From positions 3,766,001 through 3,830,000 of the forward strand of contig NC_007761.1 in the NCBI RefSeq assembly GCF_000092045.1: 64,000 nucleotides of DNA. Direction: 5' to 3'. The notes beneath the pieces are model-generated. The model was not told where the DNA came from and did no database searches. It worked only from the letters and a program-made list of their open reading frames with translations. This DNA comes from Rhizobium etli CFN 42. Its GTDB lineage: Bacteria > Pseudomonadota > Alphaproteobacteria > Rhizobiales > Rhizobiaceae. Both the position numbers and the translations under genes were made by a program. Shown one piece after another: positions 15,434 through 26,299 of this stretch (position 1 is the first letter of the stretch; each line of letters begins with the position of its first letter).

Positions 15434-17302
15434 ATGGAACGACGACTGAGCGCTATTCTCGCTGCGGATGTCGTCGGCTACAGCCGACTGATGGGCCTCG
15501 ATGAATCAGGCACGCTGCAGGCGCTGAACCGCCATCGCTGCGAGCTGGTCGATATTCGTATCTCGGATTACAAGGGCCGGATCGTCAAACTCACCGGCGA
15601 CGGCATTCTTGCCGAATTCCAGAGCGTGGTGAATGCGGTCGCCTGCGCCGCCGAAATCCAGCGCAGCATGTCGGCCCGCAACGAGAACGTTCCAAAGGAT
15701 GAGCGCGTCGAATTCCGCATGGGCATCAATCTCGGCGACGTCGTCGTCGAAAATGGCGATATCTTCGGCGACGGCGTCAATCTTGCCGCCAGACTCGAGC
15801 GTATCGCCGCGCCGGGCGGCATCGCAGTTTCCGCCTCGGTGCGCGATCAGGTCGGGTCTCGCCTCAATCTCGGCTTCGAGTTCATCGGCGAGCATATGCT
15901 GAAGAACATCAGGCAGCCGGTTCAGGTCTACACCGTCACCTTGGCGCCGCCGTCCTCCGCCAGGCTGGTCGCGCAGAACCGCAATACCTGCTTCATCGCG
16001 GTGCTGCCTTTCACCAATATGAGCGGCGACGCCGACCAGGACTATTTCTCCGACGGCATCACCGAAGACATCATCACCGATCTCTCGAAGATCTCCAGCC
16101 TGCACGTCGTGCCGCGCAATACGATCTTTACCTACAAGGGCATGTCGGTGAAGTTGAAGCGGCTCGCCCAGGAACTCGGCGTACGCTATGTGCTCGAAGG
16201 CAGCGTGCGCATCTTCGACAAGCGCGTGCGCATCTCCGGCCAGCTTATCGACACCGCTAACGGCGATCATCTCTGGGCCGAGCGTTACGACCGCGACCTC
16301 ACCGACATCTTCGCCATCCAGGACGAGATTACCCATGCGATCGTCGGCCAGTTGAAGGTGCGGCTGCTGCCGGAGGAAAAGAAGGCGATTGCCAACGAAC
16401 CGACTGCCAATGTCGAAGCCTATACTTATTATCTCAGGGGCCGCCAGCTCTCACACACCTGGACGAAGTCATACCTGCAGCTCGCCAGGCGCATGTTCTG
16501 CAAAGCGGTCGAGCTGGATCCCGATTATGCCCGCGCCTATGCCGGCATCGCCGATTGCGACGCTGCGATCCGCGACTGGGCGCCCGACGACGTGCCGCTG
16601 AGGCGTATCCTCGACATGAGCACCCGCGCGCTCGCGCTGGATCCCGATCTTCCCGAAGCCCATGCCTCGCACGGCTTGGCTCTGCATCAAAGCGGCTACG
16701 ATGACCGGGCGGCGGCGGCTTTCGAGCGCGCCCTGACCCTTGACCCGAACCTGTTCGAGGCGAATTTCCATTACGCCCGGTTCTTCTTCATGCGCGGCAA
16801 CTTTGCCGAATCCGTTCAATATTTCACCCGCGCCGCCGAAATCCGCCCTGACGACTACGTTTCGCCGATCCATCTGATGGCCGCCTACAGCTCGCTCGGC
16901 CGTCCGGTGGATACGGAAAACTGGGCGCGCCTCGGTCTGCTGCGCGCCGAACGCGCCCTGAACCTCAATCCGGAAAATTCCGGCCCGGCCCATCGCGGTG
17001 CGCTGGCACTTGCCCATCTCGGCGATGCGGCGCGCGCACGCGACTGGGCCGCCCGCGCAATCGCCATCGATCCCGACGATATTGTCGCCCAGTATAATCT
17101 CGCCTGCGTCTATTCCGTGCTCGGCGACGTCGATCAGGCGATCGACCTCTTGGAGAAGCTGCTGCCGCACAGCTCGGTCTACCATATCAAATGGTTCAAC
17201 AATGATTCCGACCTCGACAACATCCGCGACGATCCGCGCTTCCGGAAGCTGCTCGCCGCCGCGATGACGGAACGTGAGCGGATCGAGAGGACCGCGAGCT
17301 GA
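15434..17302 (+). CDS. Class III adenylate/guanylate cyclase with TolB-like and TPR domains
   Basis: A soluble cyclase of 622 residues. The catalytic domain (about 1-175) has metal Asp in AILAADVVGYSRL, the Lys and second Asp in KLTGDGILAEF, and the substrate Asp with transition-state Asn and Arg in FGDGVNLAARLE. A TolB-like domain follows (about 190-315, AVLPFTNMSGDADQDYFSDGI). Tetratricopeptide repeats fill the rest to the end. All key residues are present, so it should make cAMP. The ATG at 15434 has GGAGG upstream; another ATG 12 bases earlier is less well placed. It is one of many such proteins in rhizobia; partner and signal are unknown. Confidence 0.9.
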   Translation: MERRLSAILAADVVGYSRLMGLDESGTLQALNRHRCELVDIRISDYKGRIVKLTGDGILAEFQSVVNAVACAAEIQRSMSARNENVPKDERVEFRMGINLGDVVVENGDIFGDGVNLAARLERIAAPGGIAVSASVRDQVGSRLNLGFEFIGEHMLKNIRQPVQVYTVTLAPPSSARLVAQNRNTCFIAVLPFTNMSGDADQDYFSDGITEDIITDLSKISSLHVVPRNTIFTYKGMSVKLKRLAQELGVRYVLEGSVRIFDKRVRISGQLIDTANGDHLWAERYDRDLTDIFAIQDEITHAIVGQLKVRLLPEEKKAIANEPTANVEAYTYYLRGRQLSHTWTKSYLQLARRMFCKAVELDPDYARAYAGIADCDAAIRDWAPDDVPLRRILDMSTRALALDPDLPEAHASHGLALHQSGYDDRAAAAFERALTLDPNLFEANFHYARFFFMRGNFAESVQYFTRAAEIRPDDYVSPIHLMAAYSSLGRPVDTENWARLGLLRAERALNLNPENSGPAHRGALALAHLGDAARARDWAARAIAIDPDDIVAQYNLACVYSVLGDVDQAIDLLEKLLPHSSVYHIKWFNNDSDLDNIRDDPRFRKLLAAAMTERERIERTAS

Positions 17303-17395
17303 AGTCTCGTCCCCAGCCATTCACCGAATTTTGAAAATCGCTATGACATCGCTCCGCCACCTCTGTAATCTCCTTTGAAAACAGAGGGAACATCC

Positions 17396-18073
17396 GTGCG
17401 CATCCTGCTCACAGAAGACAATATCGCGCTGGCCGATGGTCTGTCGGCAATCCTGCGCGGCACGGGGCATGCCGTCGACGTTGTCCATGACGGCGCATCC
17501 GCCAATGCGGTTATCGCGGCGGAAAATTTCGATCTTGTCATTCTCGACCTCAACCTGCCCGAAATGGACTGGCTCGACGTGCTGCGCGCCATGCGCGCCC
17601 GGCAGAACCAGGCAGCCGTCCTGATCCTGACGGCGCGCGGCACCCCCGAAGAACGGGTGAAGGGTCTCGATCTCGGCGCTGACGATTATCTGATCAAACC
17701 CTTCGATATTGCCGAGTTCGAGGCCCGCGTACGCGTGCTGCTGCGCCGCCAGGCCGGGCTGCGTTCGGCGACCGTCGGATTCGGCGGCATTTCCTTCGAC
17801 CTCAACTCCCGCACCTTTTCATCAGGCGACACGCCGCTTGATATTCCCGCCCGCGAACTCGGCTTGCTCGAAATCCTCTTCATGCGAGCCGGCAAGGTCG
17901 TGGCCAAGGAGGCGATCATCCAGTCGCTGACGGCCTTCGACGATGATATTTCCGCAAACGCGATCGAGCAATATGTCAGCCGGCTGAGAAAGCGCCTCTC
18001 GCCGCACGGCCTGACGGTCAAGACTGCCCGCGGCATCGGCTACTATCTTGACAAGTTGCCCGAGGCCTCATGA
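17396..18073 (+). CDS. tctD: OmpR-type response regulator (TctD-like)
   Basis: A 225-residue DNA-binding regulator: receiver (1-115) with Asp8, phospho-acceptor Asp51 in VILDLNLPEMDW and Lys in DDYLIKPFDI, then a winged-helix OmpR domain ending in LTVKTARGIGYYLDK. Most relatives have Gly after MD, where this one has Trp, an unusual change next to the phosphorylation loop. The GTG at 17396 follows GAGGGAAC. Its stop overlaps the kinase start in ATGA. Together with the adjacent kinase it resembles TctDE, which controls tricarboxylate uptake, and tctCBA is 4 kb away on the other strand. Confidence 0.85.
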   Translation: MRILLTEDNIALADGLSAILRGTGHAVDVVHDGASANAVIAAENFDLVILDLNLPEMDWLDVLRAMRARQNQAAVLILTARGTPEERVKGLDLGADDYLIKPFDIAEFEARVRVLLRRQAGLRSATVGFGGISFDLNSRTFSSGDTPLDIPARELGLLEILFMRAGKVVAKEAIIQSLTAFDDDISANAIEQYVSRLRKRLSPHGLTVKTARGIGYYLDKLPEAS

Positions 18074-19452
18074 AAGCCGCCTACTCCCTCAGGCGCCGGC
18101 TGCTCTTCTGGCTGTTCATCTCGACCGCCGTCATCGGCACGCTGGCGCTCGGCGATACCTATCGCGAGGCAGTCCAGACCTCGAATATCGTCTCCGACCG
18201 CGTGCTCGCCGGCTCCGCTCTGGCAATTGCCGAACGCGTCGTCGTCGCCGAAGATGGGACATTGCAGGTCGACATTCCTTATGTCGCCCTTGAAATGCTG
18301 ACCTCGGCGGCGCAAGACCGGGTCTTCTACCGCGTTGACGGCCCTCCGGGTCAATTCATCACCGGCTATCAGTCCCTGCCGGTCCTGAAGAAGACGCCCG
18401 GCAATGCCGCAGCCTTTGCCGACGACAGCTTCCGCGGCGAGCCGATCCGCATCGCCACCCTTGAGCGCTCGGCCTCGACGGGCATCCGCTCCGTGCCCTT
18501 CGTCGTGACGGTGGCGGAAACCACCATCGCCCGCCGGCAATTGACGCAGGCGATTCTCGTACGCTCGGCGCTGCGTCTCGCCTTTATGATCTTGGGCGCG
18601 GCGGTCATCGTCTGGATATCGGTCACAGTGGCGCTCCGCCCACTCTACAAGCTCGGCGACGCCATCGGCGAGCGCAGTCCTGACGATCTGCATCCGATCG
18701 AACAAACCGTGCCGAGCGAGGTCGAGCCGCTGGTCGGCACGGTGAACTCTTTCATGGTTCGCCTGGAGTCGGCCCTCGATGCGCTGCGCCATTTCACCGG
18801 CAATGCCAGCCATCAGCTGCGCACGCCGCTGGCAATCATCCGCACCCAGCTTGCCCTTTCCGCCCGCGCCGGCACGCTTGGTGAAGCTCAGGCGGCGGCG
18901 ATGAAGGGCGATCAGGCCGTGGCACATGCCGAACGCATCCTCGCCCAGCTTCTGCTGATGGCGAAGATCGATGCCGCCACGGCCAAGGAGGCGCTGACCG
19001 CCTCCGCCATCGACCTTGCGGCAATCGCTCAGGAAATCACCGGCGAGCAGATCCCGGCGGCCGCCGTCGCCGGCATCGATCTCGGCTTCGAGGGCGAAGG
19101 TCCGGCCATGATCCGCGCCGAGCCGCTGCTGATCGGCGAGATGCTGCGCAACCTCGCCGGCAACGCCATCGCCTATGCCGGCAAGGGGGCTGAGGTCACC
19201 GTCCGCATCATCGCAGCCGCCGACGCGGTTCGTCTCGAAGTCGAGGACAATGGTCCCGGCATTCCGCGCGAGAAACTGGAGGCGGTCCGCAGGCGCTTTT
19301 CGCGCGGCAACGATTCCGGCGCGCCCGGCGCCGGCCTCGGCCTGCCGATCGTCGAAGAAATCGCCAATCTTTTCAACGCCGCCCTGACGCTGGAGCCGGG
19401 CGCGGGCGGCAAGGGCCTGAAGGCGGCGGTCACCTTCACCAAGGCGGCGTAA
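18070..19452 (+). CDS. tctE: Sensor histidine kinase (TctE-like)
   Basis: An inner-membrane sensor of 460 residues. It has a first helix (about 11-27), an extracytoplasmic 2CSK_N-type sensor domain (about 30-160), and a second helix (about 166-188). The short linker lacks a long HAMP. HisKA has the phospho-acceptor His248 in [11 protein letters not shown], and the ATPase domain has the N box [11 protein letters not shown]1 DNGPGIP and G2 GAGLGLPIV. It is translationally coupled to the regulator. The likely signal is an extracellular tricarboxylate or related acid, by family and by the nearby transporter. Confidence 0.85.
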   Translation: MKAAYSLRRRLLFWLFISTAVIGTLALGDTYREAVQTSNIVSDRVLAGSALAIAERVVVAEDGTLQVDIPYVALEMLTSAAQDRVFYRVDGPPGQFITGYQSLPVLKKTPGNAAAFADDSFRGEPIRIATLERSASTGIRSVPFVVTVAETTIARRQLTQAILVRSALRLAFMILGAAVIVWISVTVALRPLYKLGDAIGERSPDDLHPIEQTVPSEVEPLVGTVNSFMVRLESALDALRHFTGNASHQLRTPLAIIRTQLALSARAGTLGEAQAAAMKGDQAVAHAERILAQLLLMAKIDAATAKEALTASAIDLAAIAQEITGEQIPAAAVAGIDLGFEGEGPAMIRAEPLLIGEMLRNLAGNAIAYAGKGAEVTVRIIAAADAVRLEVEDNGPGIPREKLEAVRRRFSRGNDSGAPGAGLGLPIVEEIANLFNAALTLEPGAGGKGLKAAVTFTKAA

Positions 19453-19562
19453 AAGCCGCCGGGTCTTCGGCGTTCCGCCCTTGCTTTCTTTCGCTGCATT
19501 GCACACACTGGCTTCGGGAACAGCAAACCGCACAACGATGCGCGCCGGATAAAAAGAGAAAT

Positions 19563-22500
19563 ATGTCGATCAAAGCCAGCATCTATCACCTGACGCATTA
19601 TATCTATGACAAACCGGTCCGGCTCGGCCCACAGATCATCCGGTTGAAACCGGCCTCGCATTCGAAGACAAGGGTGCTCAGTCACTCGCTGAAGGTCACG
19701 CCCTCCAACCACTTCGTCAACCTGCAGCAGGACCCTTACGGCAACTACCTCGCCCGCTATGTCTTCCCCGACCCGGTAACGGAGTTCAAGATCGAGGTCG
19801 ACCTCGTCGCCGACATGACGGTCTATAATCCCTTCGACTTCTTCGTCGAGGAGGAGGCGACCAAGTGGCCGTTCGACTATCCTGAAACCATCCGCGAGGA
19901 TCTGTCGATCTACATGACGCCGGAACCGGCCGGCCCGCGCCTCAAGGCGCTGCTGCCGACGCTCGATTGGTCGCCGGGCCAGCCGACGATCGATATGATC
20001 GTCGGTCTGAACGCCCGCCTGCAGCGGCAGATCGGCTATGTCATCCGTATGGAAGCCGGCGTGCAGACGCCGGAAGAGACCCTGGAAATCGCCAAGGGCT
20101 CCTGCCGCGACACCAGCTGGCTGCTCGTCCAGATCCTGCGCCATCTCGGCCTCGCCGCCCGCTTCGTCTCTGGCTACCTCATCCAGCTGACGCCTGATCT
20201 GAAGGCGCTTGACGGCCCCTCCGGCACTGAAGTTGATTTCACCGACCTGCATGCCTGGGCCGAGGTCTATCTGCCCGGTGCCGGCTGGGTCGGCCTCGAT
20301 CCGACCTCCGGCCTCCTGACCGGCGAAAGCCATATCCCGCTTGCAGCAACGCCGCATTATCGCAACGCCGCTCCGATTTCCGGCGGCTATTTCGGCGAGG
20401 CCGAAACCGAATTCGCCTTCGATATGAAGGTCTCGCGCGTTGCCGAGCATCCGCGCATCACCAAGCCCTTCTCCGATGACAGCTGGAACGAACTCAACGA
20501 ACTCGGCGAGAAGGTCGATCGCATCCTCGAAGCCGAGGATGTGCGCCTCACCATGGGCGGCGAGCCGACCTTCGTCTCGATCGACGATTTCCAATCGGCC
20601 GAATGGAATACCGAGGCCGTCGGCCCGACCAAGCGCGAAAAGGCGGACGCGCTCATCCGGCGGCTTCGCACCCGCTTCGCCCCGAACGGCTTCCTGCATT
20701 ACGGCCAGGGCAAATGGTATCCGGGCGAAAGCCTGCCGCGCTGGACCTTCTCGCTCTACTGGCGCAAGGACGGCCTGCCGATCTGGTCCGATGACAATCT
20801 TATCGCCACCGAGGGCCGCAATTATGAGGTCATGGAGGATGACGCCGGCCGGCTGCTGACGGCGATTGCCGGCGAGCTGGACGTTTCCCCGGAATACGTC
20901 GCGCCGGCCTTCGAGGATCCCGCCGAATGGCTCACAAAGGAAGCGAACCTGCCGGAGAATGTCGATCCGGCGAATTCCAAGCTCAAGGACGCCGAGGAGC
21001 GCAGCCGTATCGCCCGTGTCTTCGATCGCGGACTGACCCGCCCGACCGGTTATGTCCTGCCTGTTCAGGCCTGGAATGCGCGCGCCAGTGGCCGTACCTG
21101 GACGAGCGAGAAATGGTCGACGCGGCGCGGCCGCATCTTCCTCGTGCCGGGCGACAGTCCGGTCGGCTATCGTCTGCCGCTCAATTCGCTCGCCTATATC
21201 CCGCCGTCGCAATATCCCTATATCAACCCGCTCGATCCCTTTGTGCAGCGCTCCGAACTGCCGGATTTCGGCGAGGATAGCGGGCGTCCGCTGCAGGCCG
21301 CGCACTTCCAGCCCTTCACCGGCCAGCAGCCGGCGGCATCCCAATCGTTGAACGAGATCGGCGGCCACGTCCGCACTGCGCTTTCCGTCGAGCCGCGCGA
21401 CGGCCGCCTCTGCGTCTTCATGCCGCCGACGGAAACGCTCGAAGATTATCTCGATCTCATCGCCTCGACCGAACGAGCGGCCGCCGCCCTCGGCCTCGCC
21501 GTTCACATCGAAGGTTATCCGCCGCCGCAGGACGAACGCATCAACGTCATCCGCGTCGCCCCGGATCCCGGCGTCATCGAGGTCAACATTCATCCGTCCT
21601 CGACATGGAAAGAGACGGTCGACATCACCACTGCCATCTACGAGGAGGCCCGCCAGAGCCGTCTCGGCGCCGACAAGTTCATGATCGACGGCCGCCATAC
21701 CGGCACCGGCGGCGGCAACCATGTGGTCGTCGGCGGCAGCAACCCGAACAACAGCCCTTTCCTGCGCCGTCCGGATCTGCTGAAGAGCCTCGTGCTGCAC
21801 TGGCAGCGCCATCCTTCACTGTCCTACCTCTTCTCCGGCCTGTTCATCGGCCCGACCAGCCAGGCGCCGCGCATCGATGAAGCCCGTCACGACAGCCTCT
21901 ACGAGCTGGAAATCGCACTGGCGCAGATCCCCGCGCCCGGCCGCGGCCAACCGCCGCTGCCCTGGCTCGTAGATCGCCTGTTCCGCAACCTGCTGATCGA
22001 CGTGACCGGCAATACCCACCGCGCCGAAATCTGCATCGACAAACTCTTCTCGCCCGATGGCCCGACGGGTCGCCTCGGTCTCGTGGAATTCCGGGGCTTC
22101 GAGATGCCGCCGAATGCCCGCATGTCGCTGGCCCAGCAGCTGCTGGTGCGTGCGCTGATCGCCCGCTTCTGGATGAATCCGGCCGACGGCAAGTTCGTGC
22201 GCTGGGGAACCTCGCTGCACGACCGCTTCATGCTGCCGCATTATGTCTGGGCCGACTTCCTCGATGTGTTGGCGGACTTGCGTCAAAACGGCTTCGATCT
22301 CAGCCCTGAATGGTTCAAGGCTCAGCTCGAATTCCGCTTCCCCTTCTGCGGCGAGGTCGAATATGAAGGATCGAAGCTGGAGCTGCGCCAGGCGCTGGAA
22401 CCCTGGCATGTCATGGGTGAGCAAGGCGCGATCGGCGGCACGGTGCGTTATGTGGACTCGTCCGTCGAACGCCTGCAGGTACGCTTCGAAACCAGCAATA

Positions 22501-22886
22501 CCGCGCGCTACACCGTCACCTGCAACGGCCGCGTCCTGCCGCTGACGCCGACCGGCACGTCAGGCGTATCGGTCGCCGGCGTCCGATACAAGGCGTGGCA
22601 GCCGGCCTCCGGCCTGCATCCGGTGCTGCCGATCAACACACCTTTGACTTTTGACATTTATGATACATGGTCGAAACGTTCGATTGGCGGATGCATCTAT
22701 CATGTTGCCCATCCGGGCGGCCGGACCTATGACACCTTCCCGGTCAACGGCAACGAGGCGGAAGCAAGGCGGCTCGCCCGCTTCGAGCCGTGGGGGCATA
22801 CGGCGGGCGGTTTTATCCCGCGCGCCGAGACGGGTTCGCCGGAATTCCCGCTGACGCTGGATCTGAGGCGGCCCGCCGGCATTTGA
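19563..22886 (+). CDS. Transglutaminase-like protein fused to DUF2126
   Basis: A large protein (1107 residues) of two parts. The N-terminal transglutaminase-like half (about 1-300) has a full papain-like triad: Cys181 in [11 protein letters not shown], His230 in [12 protein letters not shown] and Asp246 in GLDPTSG. The C-terminal DUF2126 region (about 320-1107) includes [14 protein letters not shown] and a Gly-rich [19 protein letters not shown] stretch. There is no signal peptide. It is the first gene of a three-gene set with an ATP-grasp/Alpha-E protein and a second transglutaminase. Comparative genomics has linked such sets to ATP-dependent peptide tagging or synthesis, with the product unknown. 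Confidence 0.88.
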   Translation: MSIKASIYHLTHYIYDKPVRLGPQIIRLKPASHSKTRVLSHSLKVTPSNHFVNLQQDPYGNYLARYVFPDPVTEFKIEVDLVADMTVYNPFDFFVEEEATKWPFDYPETIREDLSIYMTPEPAGPRLKALLPTLDWSPGQPTIDMIVGLNARLQRQIGYVIRMEAGVQTPEETLEIAKGSCRDTSWLLVQILRHLGLAARFVSGYLIQLTPDLKALDGPSGTEVDFTDLHAWAEVYLPGAGWVGLDPTSGLLTGESHIPLAATPHYRNAAPISGGYFGEAETEFAFDMKVSRVAEHPRITKPFSDDSWNELNELGEKVDRILEAEDVRLTMGGEPTFVSIDDFQSAEWNTEAVGPTKREKADALIRRLRTRFAPNGFLHYGQGKWYPGESLPRWTFSLYWRKDGLPIWSDDNLIATEGRNYEVMEDDAGRLLTAIAGELDVSPEYVAPAFEDPAEWLTKEANLPENVDPANSKLKDAEERSRIARVFDRGLTRPTGYVLPVQAWNARASGRTWTSEKWSTRRGRIFLVPGDSPVGYRLPLNSLAYIPPSQYPYINPLDPFVQRSELPDFGEDSGRPLQAAHFQPFTGQQPAASQSLNEIGGHVRTALSVEPRDGRLCVFMPPTETLEDYLDLIASTERAAAALGLAVHIEGYPPPQDERINVIRVAPDPGVIEVNIHPSSTWKETVDITTAIYEEARQSRLGADKFMIDGRHTGTGGGNHVVVGGSNPNNSPFLRRPDLLKSLVLHWQRHPSLSYLFSGLFIGPTSQAPRIDEARHDSLYELEIALAQIPAPGRGQPPLPWLVDRLFRNLLIDVTGNTHRAEICIDKLFSPDGPTGRLGLVEFRGFEMPPNARMSLAQQLLVRALIARFWMNPADGKFVRWGTSLHDRFMLPHYVWADFLDVLADLRQNGFDLSPEWFKAQLEFRFPFCGEVEYEGSKLELRQALEPWHVMGEQGAIGGTVRYVDSSVERLQVRFETSNTARYTVTCNGRVLPLTPTGTSGVSVAGVRYKAWQPASGLHPVLPINTPLTFDIYDTWSKRSIGGCIYHVAHPGGRTYDTFPVNGNEAEARRLARFEPWGHTAGGFIPRAETGSPEFPLTLDLRRPAGI

Positions 22887-22925
22887 GGCCCGGGGGTAGA
22901 GGCCGAGCGTTGAAGTTGGGGTTTG

Positions 22926-25343
22926 ATGGGTAAGAGACCGGCAGTGGAGCGCAGGGAAGAGGCTGGCGATCGCATCGGCAAGGATGCGGCCTTCGATTAT
23001 GCGCCGCTTCCCGGCACCGCCGACGAGATGGTCGACAACAAAGGCGTGGTCCGCCCCGTCTGGCAGCGTTTCCTCTCGCATCTCGGCGCAATGCCGGAAA
23101 AGGATCTCGCGGAGCGCTTTGCCCGCGCCGATCGCTATCTCAGAGACGCCGGCGTCTTCTATCGTGCCTATGGCAGCAAGGGCACCGGCGAACGCGCCTG
23201 GCCGATCTCGCATATCCCGGTGCTGATCGACGAGCGCGAATGGCAGGCGCTGTCGGCGGGCCTCGTCCAGCGCGCCGACCTCCTGGAGGCGATCATTGCC
23301 GATATCTACGGCGAGAACCGGCTGGTGGAGGAAGGATTCCTGCCGCCGGCGCTGATAGCCGCCAATCCCGAATTTCAGCGCCCGCTGTCCGGCATCCGGC
23401 CGGCATCCGGCCATTATCTGCACTTCTGCGCCTTCGAGATCGGCCGCGGACCTGACGGCAATTGGTGGGTGCTGGCAGACCGCACCCAGGCTCCCTCCGG
23501 CGCCGGCTTCGCGCTTGAAAACCGCGTCGCGACGACCCGGGCTTTCTCGGATATCTACGCCGAAACGCCCGTCCACCGCCTCGCCTCCTTCTTCGGCGCC
23601 TTCCGCGATGCGCTGCAGGACATGAAACATTCGGGCGACGACCGCATCGCCGTCCTGACGCCAGGCCCTGCCAACGAGACCTATTACGAACACGCCTACA
23701 TCGCGCGCTATCTCGGCTTCATGCTGCTCGAGGGCGAGGATCTCGCCGTCGTCAAGGGCCGCGTCATGGTGCGCACCGTCGCCGGCCTGAAGCCGATCGG
23801 CGTGCTCTGGCGCCGCCTCGATTCGGCCTTTGCCGACCCGCTGGAGCTGAACCAGAATTCGCATATCGGCACGCCCGGTCTGGTGGAGGCGCTGCGCGCC
23901 GAAAGCGTCACCATCGTCAACGCGCTCGGCACCGGCATTCTCGAGACCCGGGCGCTCCTGGCCTTCATGCCGACCATCTGCCGGCATCTGCTTGGCCAGG
24001 ATCTGAAACTGCCCTCGATCGCCACCTGGTGGTGCGGCCAGAAAGAAGAGCGCGAGCAGGTCGCCAAGAATATCGAGAAAATGGTGATCGGCCCGGCCTA
24101 CTCCCGTGCCCCCTTCTTCGATGACAACGGCGAATCCGTCCTCGGCTCGTCGCTGCGGGCGACCGCCAAGGACTCAATTGCCGATTGGCTGAATTCGGAC
24201 GGTCCGAAACTGGTCGGCCAGGAAGTCGTCACGCTATCGACGACGCCCGCCTGGGTGAACGGCAAACTCGTGCCGCGGCCGATGTCGCTGCGCGTTTTCG
24301 CTGCCCGTACGGCAGACGGCTGGCAGATCATGCCCGGCGGTTTTGCCCGCATCGGCTCCGGCGCCGACGTCTCGGCGATAGCCATGCAGTCTGGCGGAGC
24401 AGCTGCCGACGTCTGGATCGTCAGCGACAAGCCGGTCGAGCGCCACACGCTGCTGCCGGCCGAAGGCAGCTTCACCCGCAACATGCCTGGCAGCCTGCCG
24501 AGCCGGGCGGCCGACAACCTGTTCTGGCTCGGCCGCTACATCGAACGCGCAGAAGGGGCGCTACGCATCCTGCGCGCCTGGCATGCGCGTTTTGCCGAAG
24601 CCGCCGATCCGAGCCAGCCGCTGCTCGCCGACGTCTCCTCCTATCTCGCGGCCGTCGATATCGATACCGCCGAGCCCGTGCCCGAAAGGCTCCTGCGCAA
24701 CATCGACAGCGCCGTCTATTCGGCGAGCAATATCCGCGACCGCTTCTCGCCGGATGGTTGGCTCGCCCTTAACGATCTCGCCAAGACCGCCCGTCGCTTT
24801 CACGCCACCGTCACTGCCGGTGATGACGCCAGCCATGCGATGACCATTCTTCTGCGCAAGCTTGCCGGCTTTGCCGGCCTCGTGCACGAGAACATGTACC
24901 GCTTCATGGGCTGGCGTTTCCTCTCGCTCGGCCGCTATATCGAGCGCGGCCTGCACATGACCCGCCTGCTCGGCCACATGTCCGGCCCGGAAGCGCCCGA
25001 CGGCGCGCTCGACATGCTGCTCGAGATCGGCGACAGCGTCATGACCCACCGCCGCCGCTATAACGTCAACACCGCACGCCTGACCGTCACTGACCTCTTG
25101 GCGCTCGACCCTCTCAACCCGCGTTCGGTCCTCTTCCAGGTGAACGAGATCCACCACGAGGTCGAGCAACTGCCGAATGCCCTGATCAATGGCCAGATGT
25201 CACCCTTCTACCGCGAGGCGATGCGGCTTCATTCCGGTCTGGCGGTGATGACGCCGGAGGGCATGGGCGTCGAGGTCTACCAGCGGCTCGAACGCGAATT
25301 GGAGCAGCTCTCCGATCTGCTCGCCCAGACCTATCTCGGGTGA
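22926..25343 (+). CDS. Circularly permuted ATP-grasp / Alpha-E fusion protein
   Basis: An 805-residue, soluble-looking fusion. The N-terminal part (about 60-500) is a circularly permuted ATP-grasp with family motifs FRADRYLRDAGVFYR-like at the start, SHIPVLIDEREW, VLTPGPANETYYEHAYIARY and GVLWRRLDS. The C-terminal Alpha-E helical domain (from about residue 525) starts ADNLFWLGRYIERAEGALR. ATP-grasp enzymes join a carboxylate to an amine through an acyl phosphate, so this is the presumed ligase. The ATG at 22926 is used; a TTG just before is also possible. Its stop overlaps the next start in GTGA, so the genes are coupled. Confidence 0.88.
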   Translation: MGKRPAVERREEAGDRIGKDAAFDYAPLPGTADEMVDNKGVVRPVWQRFLSHLGAMPEKDLAERFARADRYLRDAGVFYRAYGSKGTGERAWPISHIPVLIDEREWQALSAGLVQRADLLEAIIADIYGENRLVEEGFLPPALIAANPEFQRPLSGIRPASGHYLHFCAFEIGRGPDGNWWVLADRTQAPSGAGFALENRVATTRAFSDIYAETPVHRLASFFGAFRDALQDMKHSGDDRIAVLTPGPANETYYEHAYIARYLGFMLLEGEDLAVVKGRVMVRTVAGLKPIGVLWRRLDSAFADPLELNQNSHIGTPGLVEALRAESVTIVNALGTGILETRALLAFMPTICRHLLGQDLKLPSIATWWCGQKEEREQVAKNIEKMVIGPAYSRAPFFDDNGESVLGSSLRATAKDSIADWLNSDGPKLVGQEVVTLSTTPAWVNGKLVPRPMSLRVFAARTADGWQIMPGGFARIGSGADVSAIAMQSGGAAADVWIVSDKPVERHTLLPAEGSFTRNMPGSLPSRAADNLFWLGRYIERAEGALRILRAWHARFAEAADPSQPLLADVSSYLAAVDIDTAEPVPERLLRNIDSAVYSASNIRDRFSPDGWLALNDLAKTARRFHATVTAGDDASHAMTILLRKLAGFAGLVHENMYRFMGWRFLSLGRYIERGLHMTRLLGHMSGPEAPDGALDMLLEIGDSVMTHRRRYNVNTARLTVTDLLALDPLNPRSVLFQVNEIHHEVEQLPNALINGQMSPFYREAMRLHSGLAVMTPEGMGVEVYQRLERELEQLSDLLAQTYLG

Positions 25344-26227
25344 CGGCGGTGCTTTACGATCTCTCGCTCCGCATGAGTTACAGCTACGACGTGCCGGCCT
25401 CCGGCTCTCGCCACGTCATGCGACTGATGCCGCTGTCGCTGAGCAACCGGCAACGTCTGGTCGCCGGCTCGATCACCGTCTCGCCGACGCCGGACGAGCA
25501 GTCGCATTTCGTCGATTTCTTTCAACATCCCGCCACCTCCTTCATGCTGCGAACGCCGCACGAGATGCTCGACATTCGCATGCAGGCCCGTGTGCAGGTC
25601 GAAAGCCAGCCGATTGCCGCCGATTTCTCGCCGCTGCTTGCCGACCTGCCGGAGGAAATATCAGGCGTCTGGTCACTGGCGCCGGATTCACCGCATCACT
25701 TCCTCGGCGACAGCCCGCGTCTGACGCAGGCGCGCGAGATTGGCGATTATGCACGAGGCTGCGTCACGCCCCAGCTGACAGCCATGCAGATCGCCCATGC
25801 GCTCTGCGCCCGCATCCATAAGGATTTCACCTACGATTCCGACGCGACGACAGTGGACACGACCCCGCTCGAGGCGTTCAGGCTGAAACGCGGCGTCTGC
25901 CAGGATTTCACCCACATCATGATCCTGGCGCTGAGAAGCCTCGGCATTCCGGCCGGTTACGTCTCCGGTTTCCTGCGCACCATCCCGCCCCCCGGCAAGG
26001 AACGACTGGAAGGGGCAGACGCCATGCATGCCTGGGTGCGGGTCTGGTGCGGCGAGACGATCGGCTGGATCGAGCTCGACCCGACCAATGACATCCCCGC
26101 CGGCATGGACCACATTGTCGTCGCCTATGGCCGGGACTATTCCGATGTCGTCCCCGTTATCGGCGTATTGAAAAGCTATGGCGGCCAGCGCGCCGTTCAG
26201 GCGGTCGATGTCATCCCGCTGAAATAA
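25340..26227 (+). CDS. Transglutaminase-like cysteine peptidase family protein
   Basis: A 295-residue protein: an N-terminal beta domain (about 1-85, LYDLSLRMSYSYDVPASGSRHVMRLMPL) and a transglutaminase-like core with Cys187 in KRGVCQDFTHI, His230 in DAMHAWVRVW and Asp247 in IELDPTND. No signal peptide is seen, so it probably acts in the cytoplasm with the ATP-grasp product, either cleaving or transferring an amide. It starts with GTG overlapping the previous stop. It is the last gene of the cassette; no terminator is evident before the next gene. Confidence 0.88.
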   Translation: MTAVLYDLSLRMSYSYDVPASGSRHVMRLMPLSLSNRQRLVAGSITVSPTPDEQSHFVDFFQHPATSFMLRTPHEMLDIRMQARVQVESQPIAADFSPLLADLPEEISGVWSLAPDSPHHFLGDSPRLTQAREIGDYARGCVTPQLTAMQIAHALCARIHKDFTYDSDATTVDTTPLEAFRLKRGVCQDFTHIMILALRSLGIPAGYVSGFLRTIPPPGKERLEGADAMHAWVRVWCGETIGWIELDPTNDIPAGMDHIVVAYGRDYSDVVPVIGVLKSYGGQRAVQAVDVIPLK

Positions 26228-26299
26228 TCCCAAAACTGGAAAAATTAGCCGATTCGTTAAAATTCTATTGATGCCGTAAGGACTGCGTAAAGAGGCAGC

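Noticed and set aside
19173..21812. An 879-codon minus-strand frame opposite the histidine kinase and transglutaminase genes
   Set aside because: Same reason: no recognisable domains and no ribosome-binding site, mirrored by real genes on the other strand.
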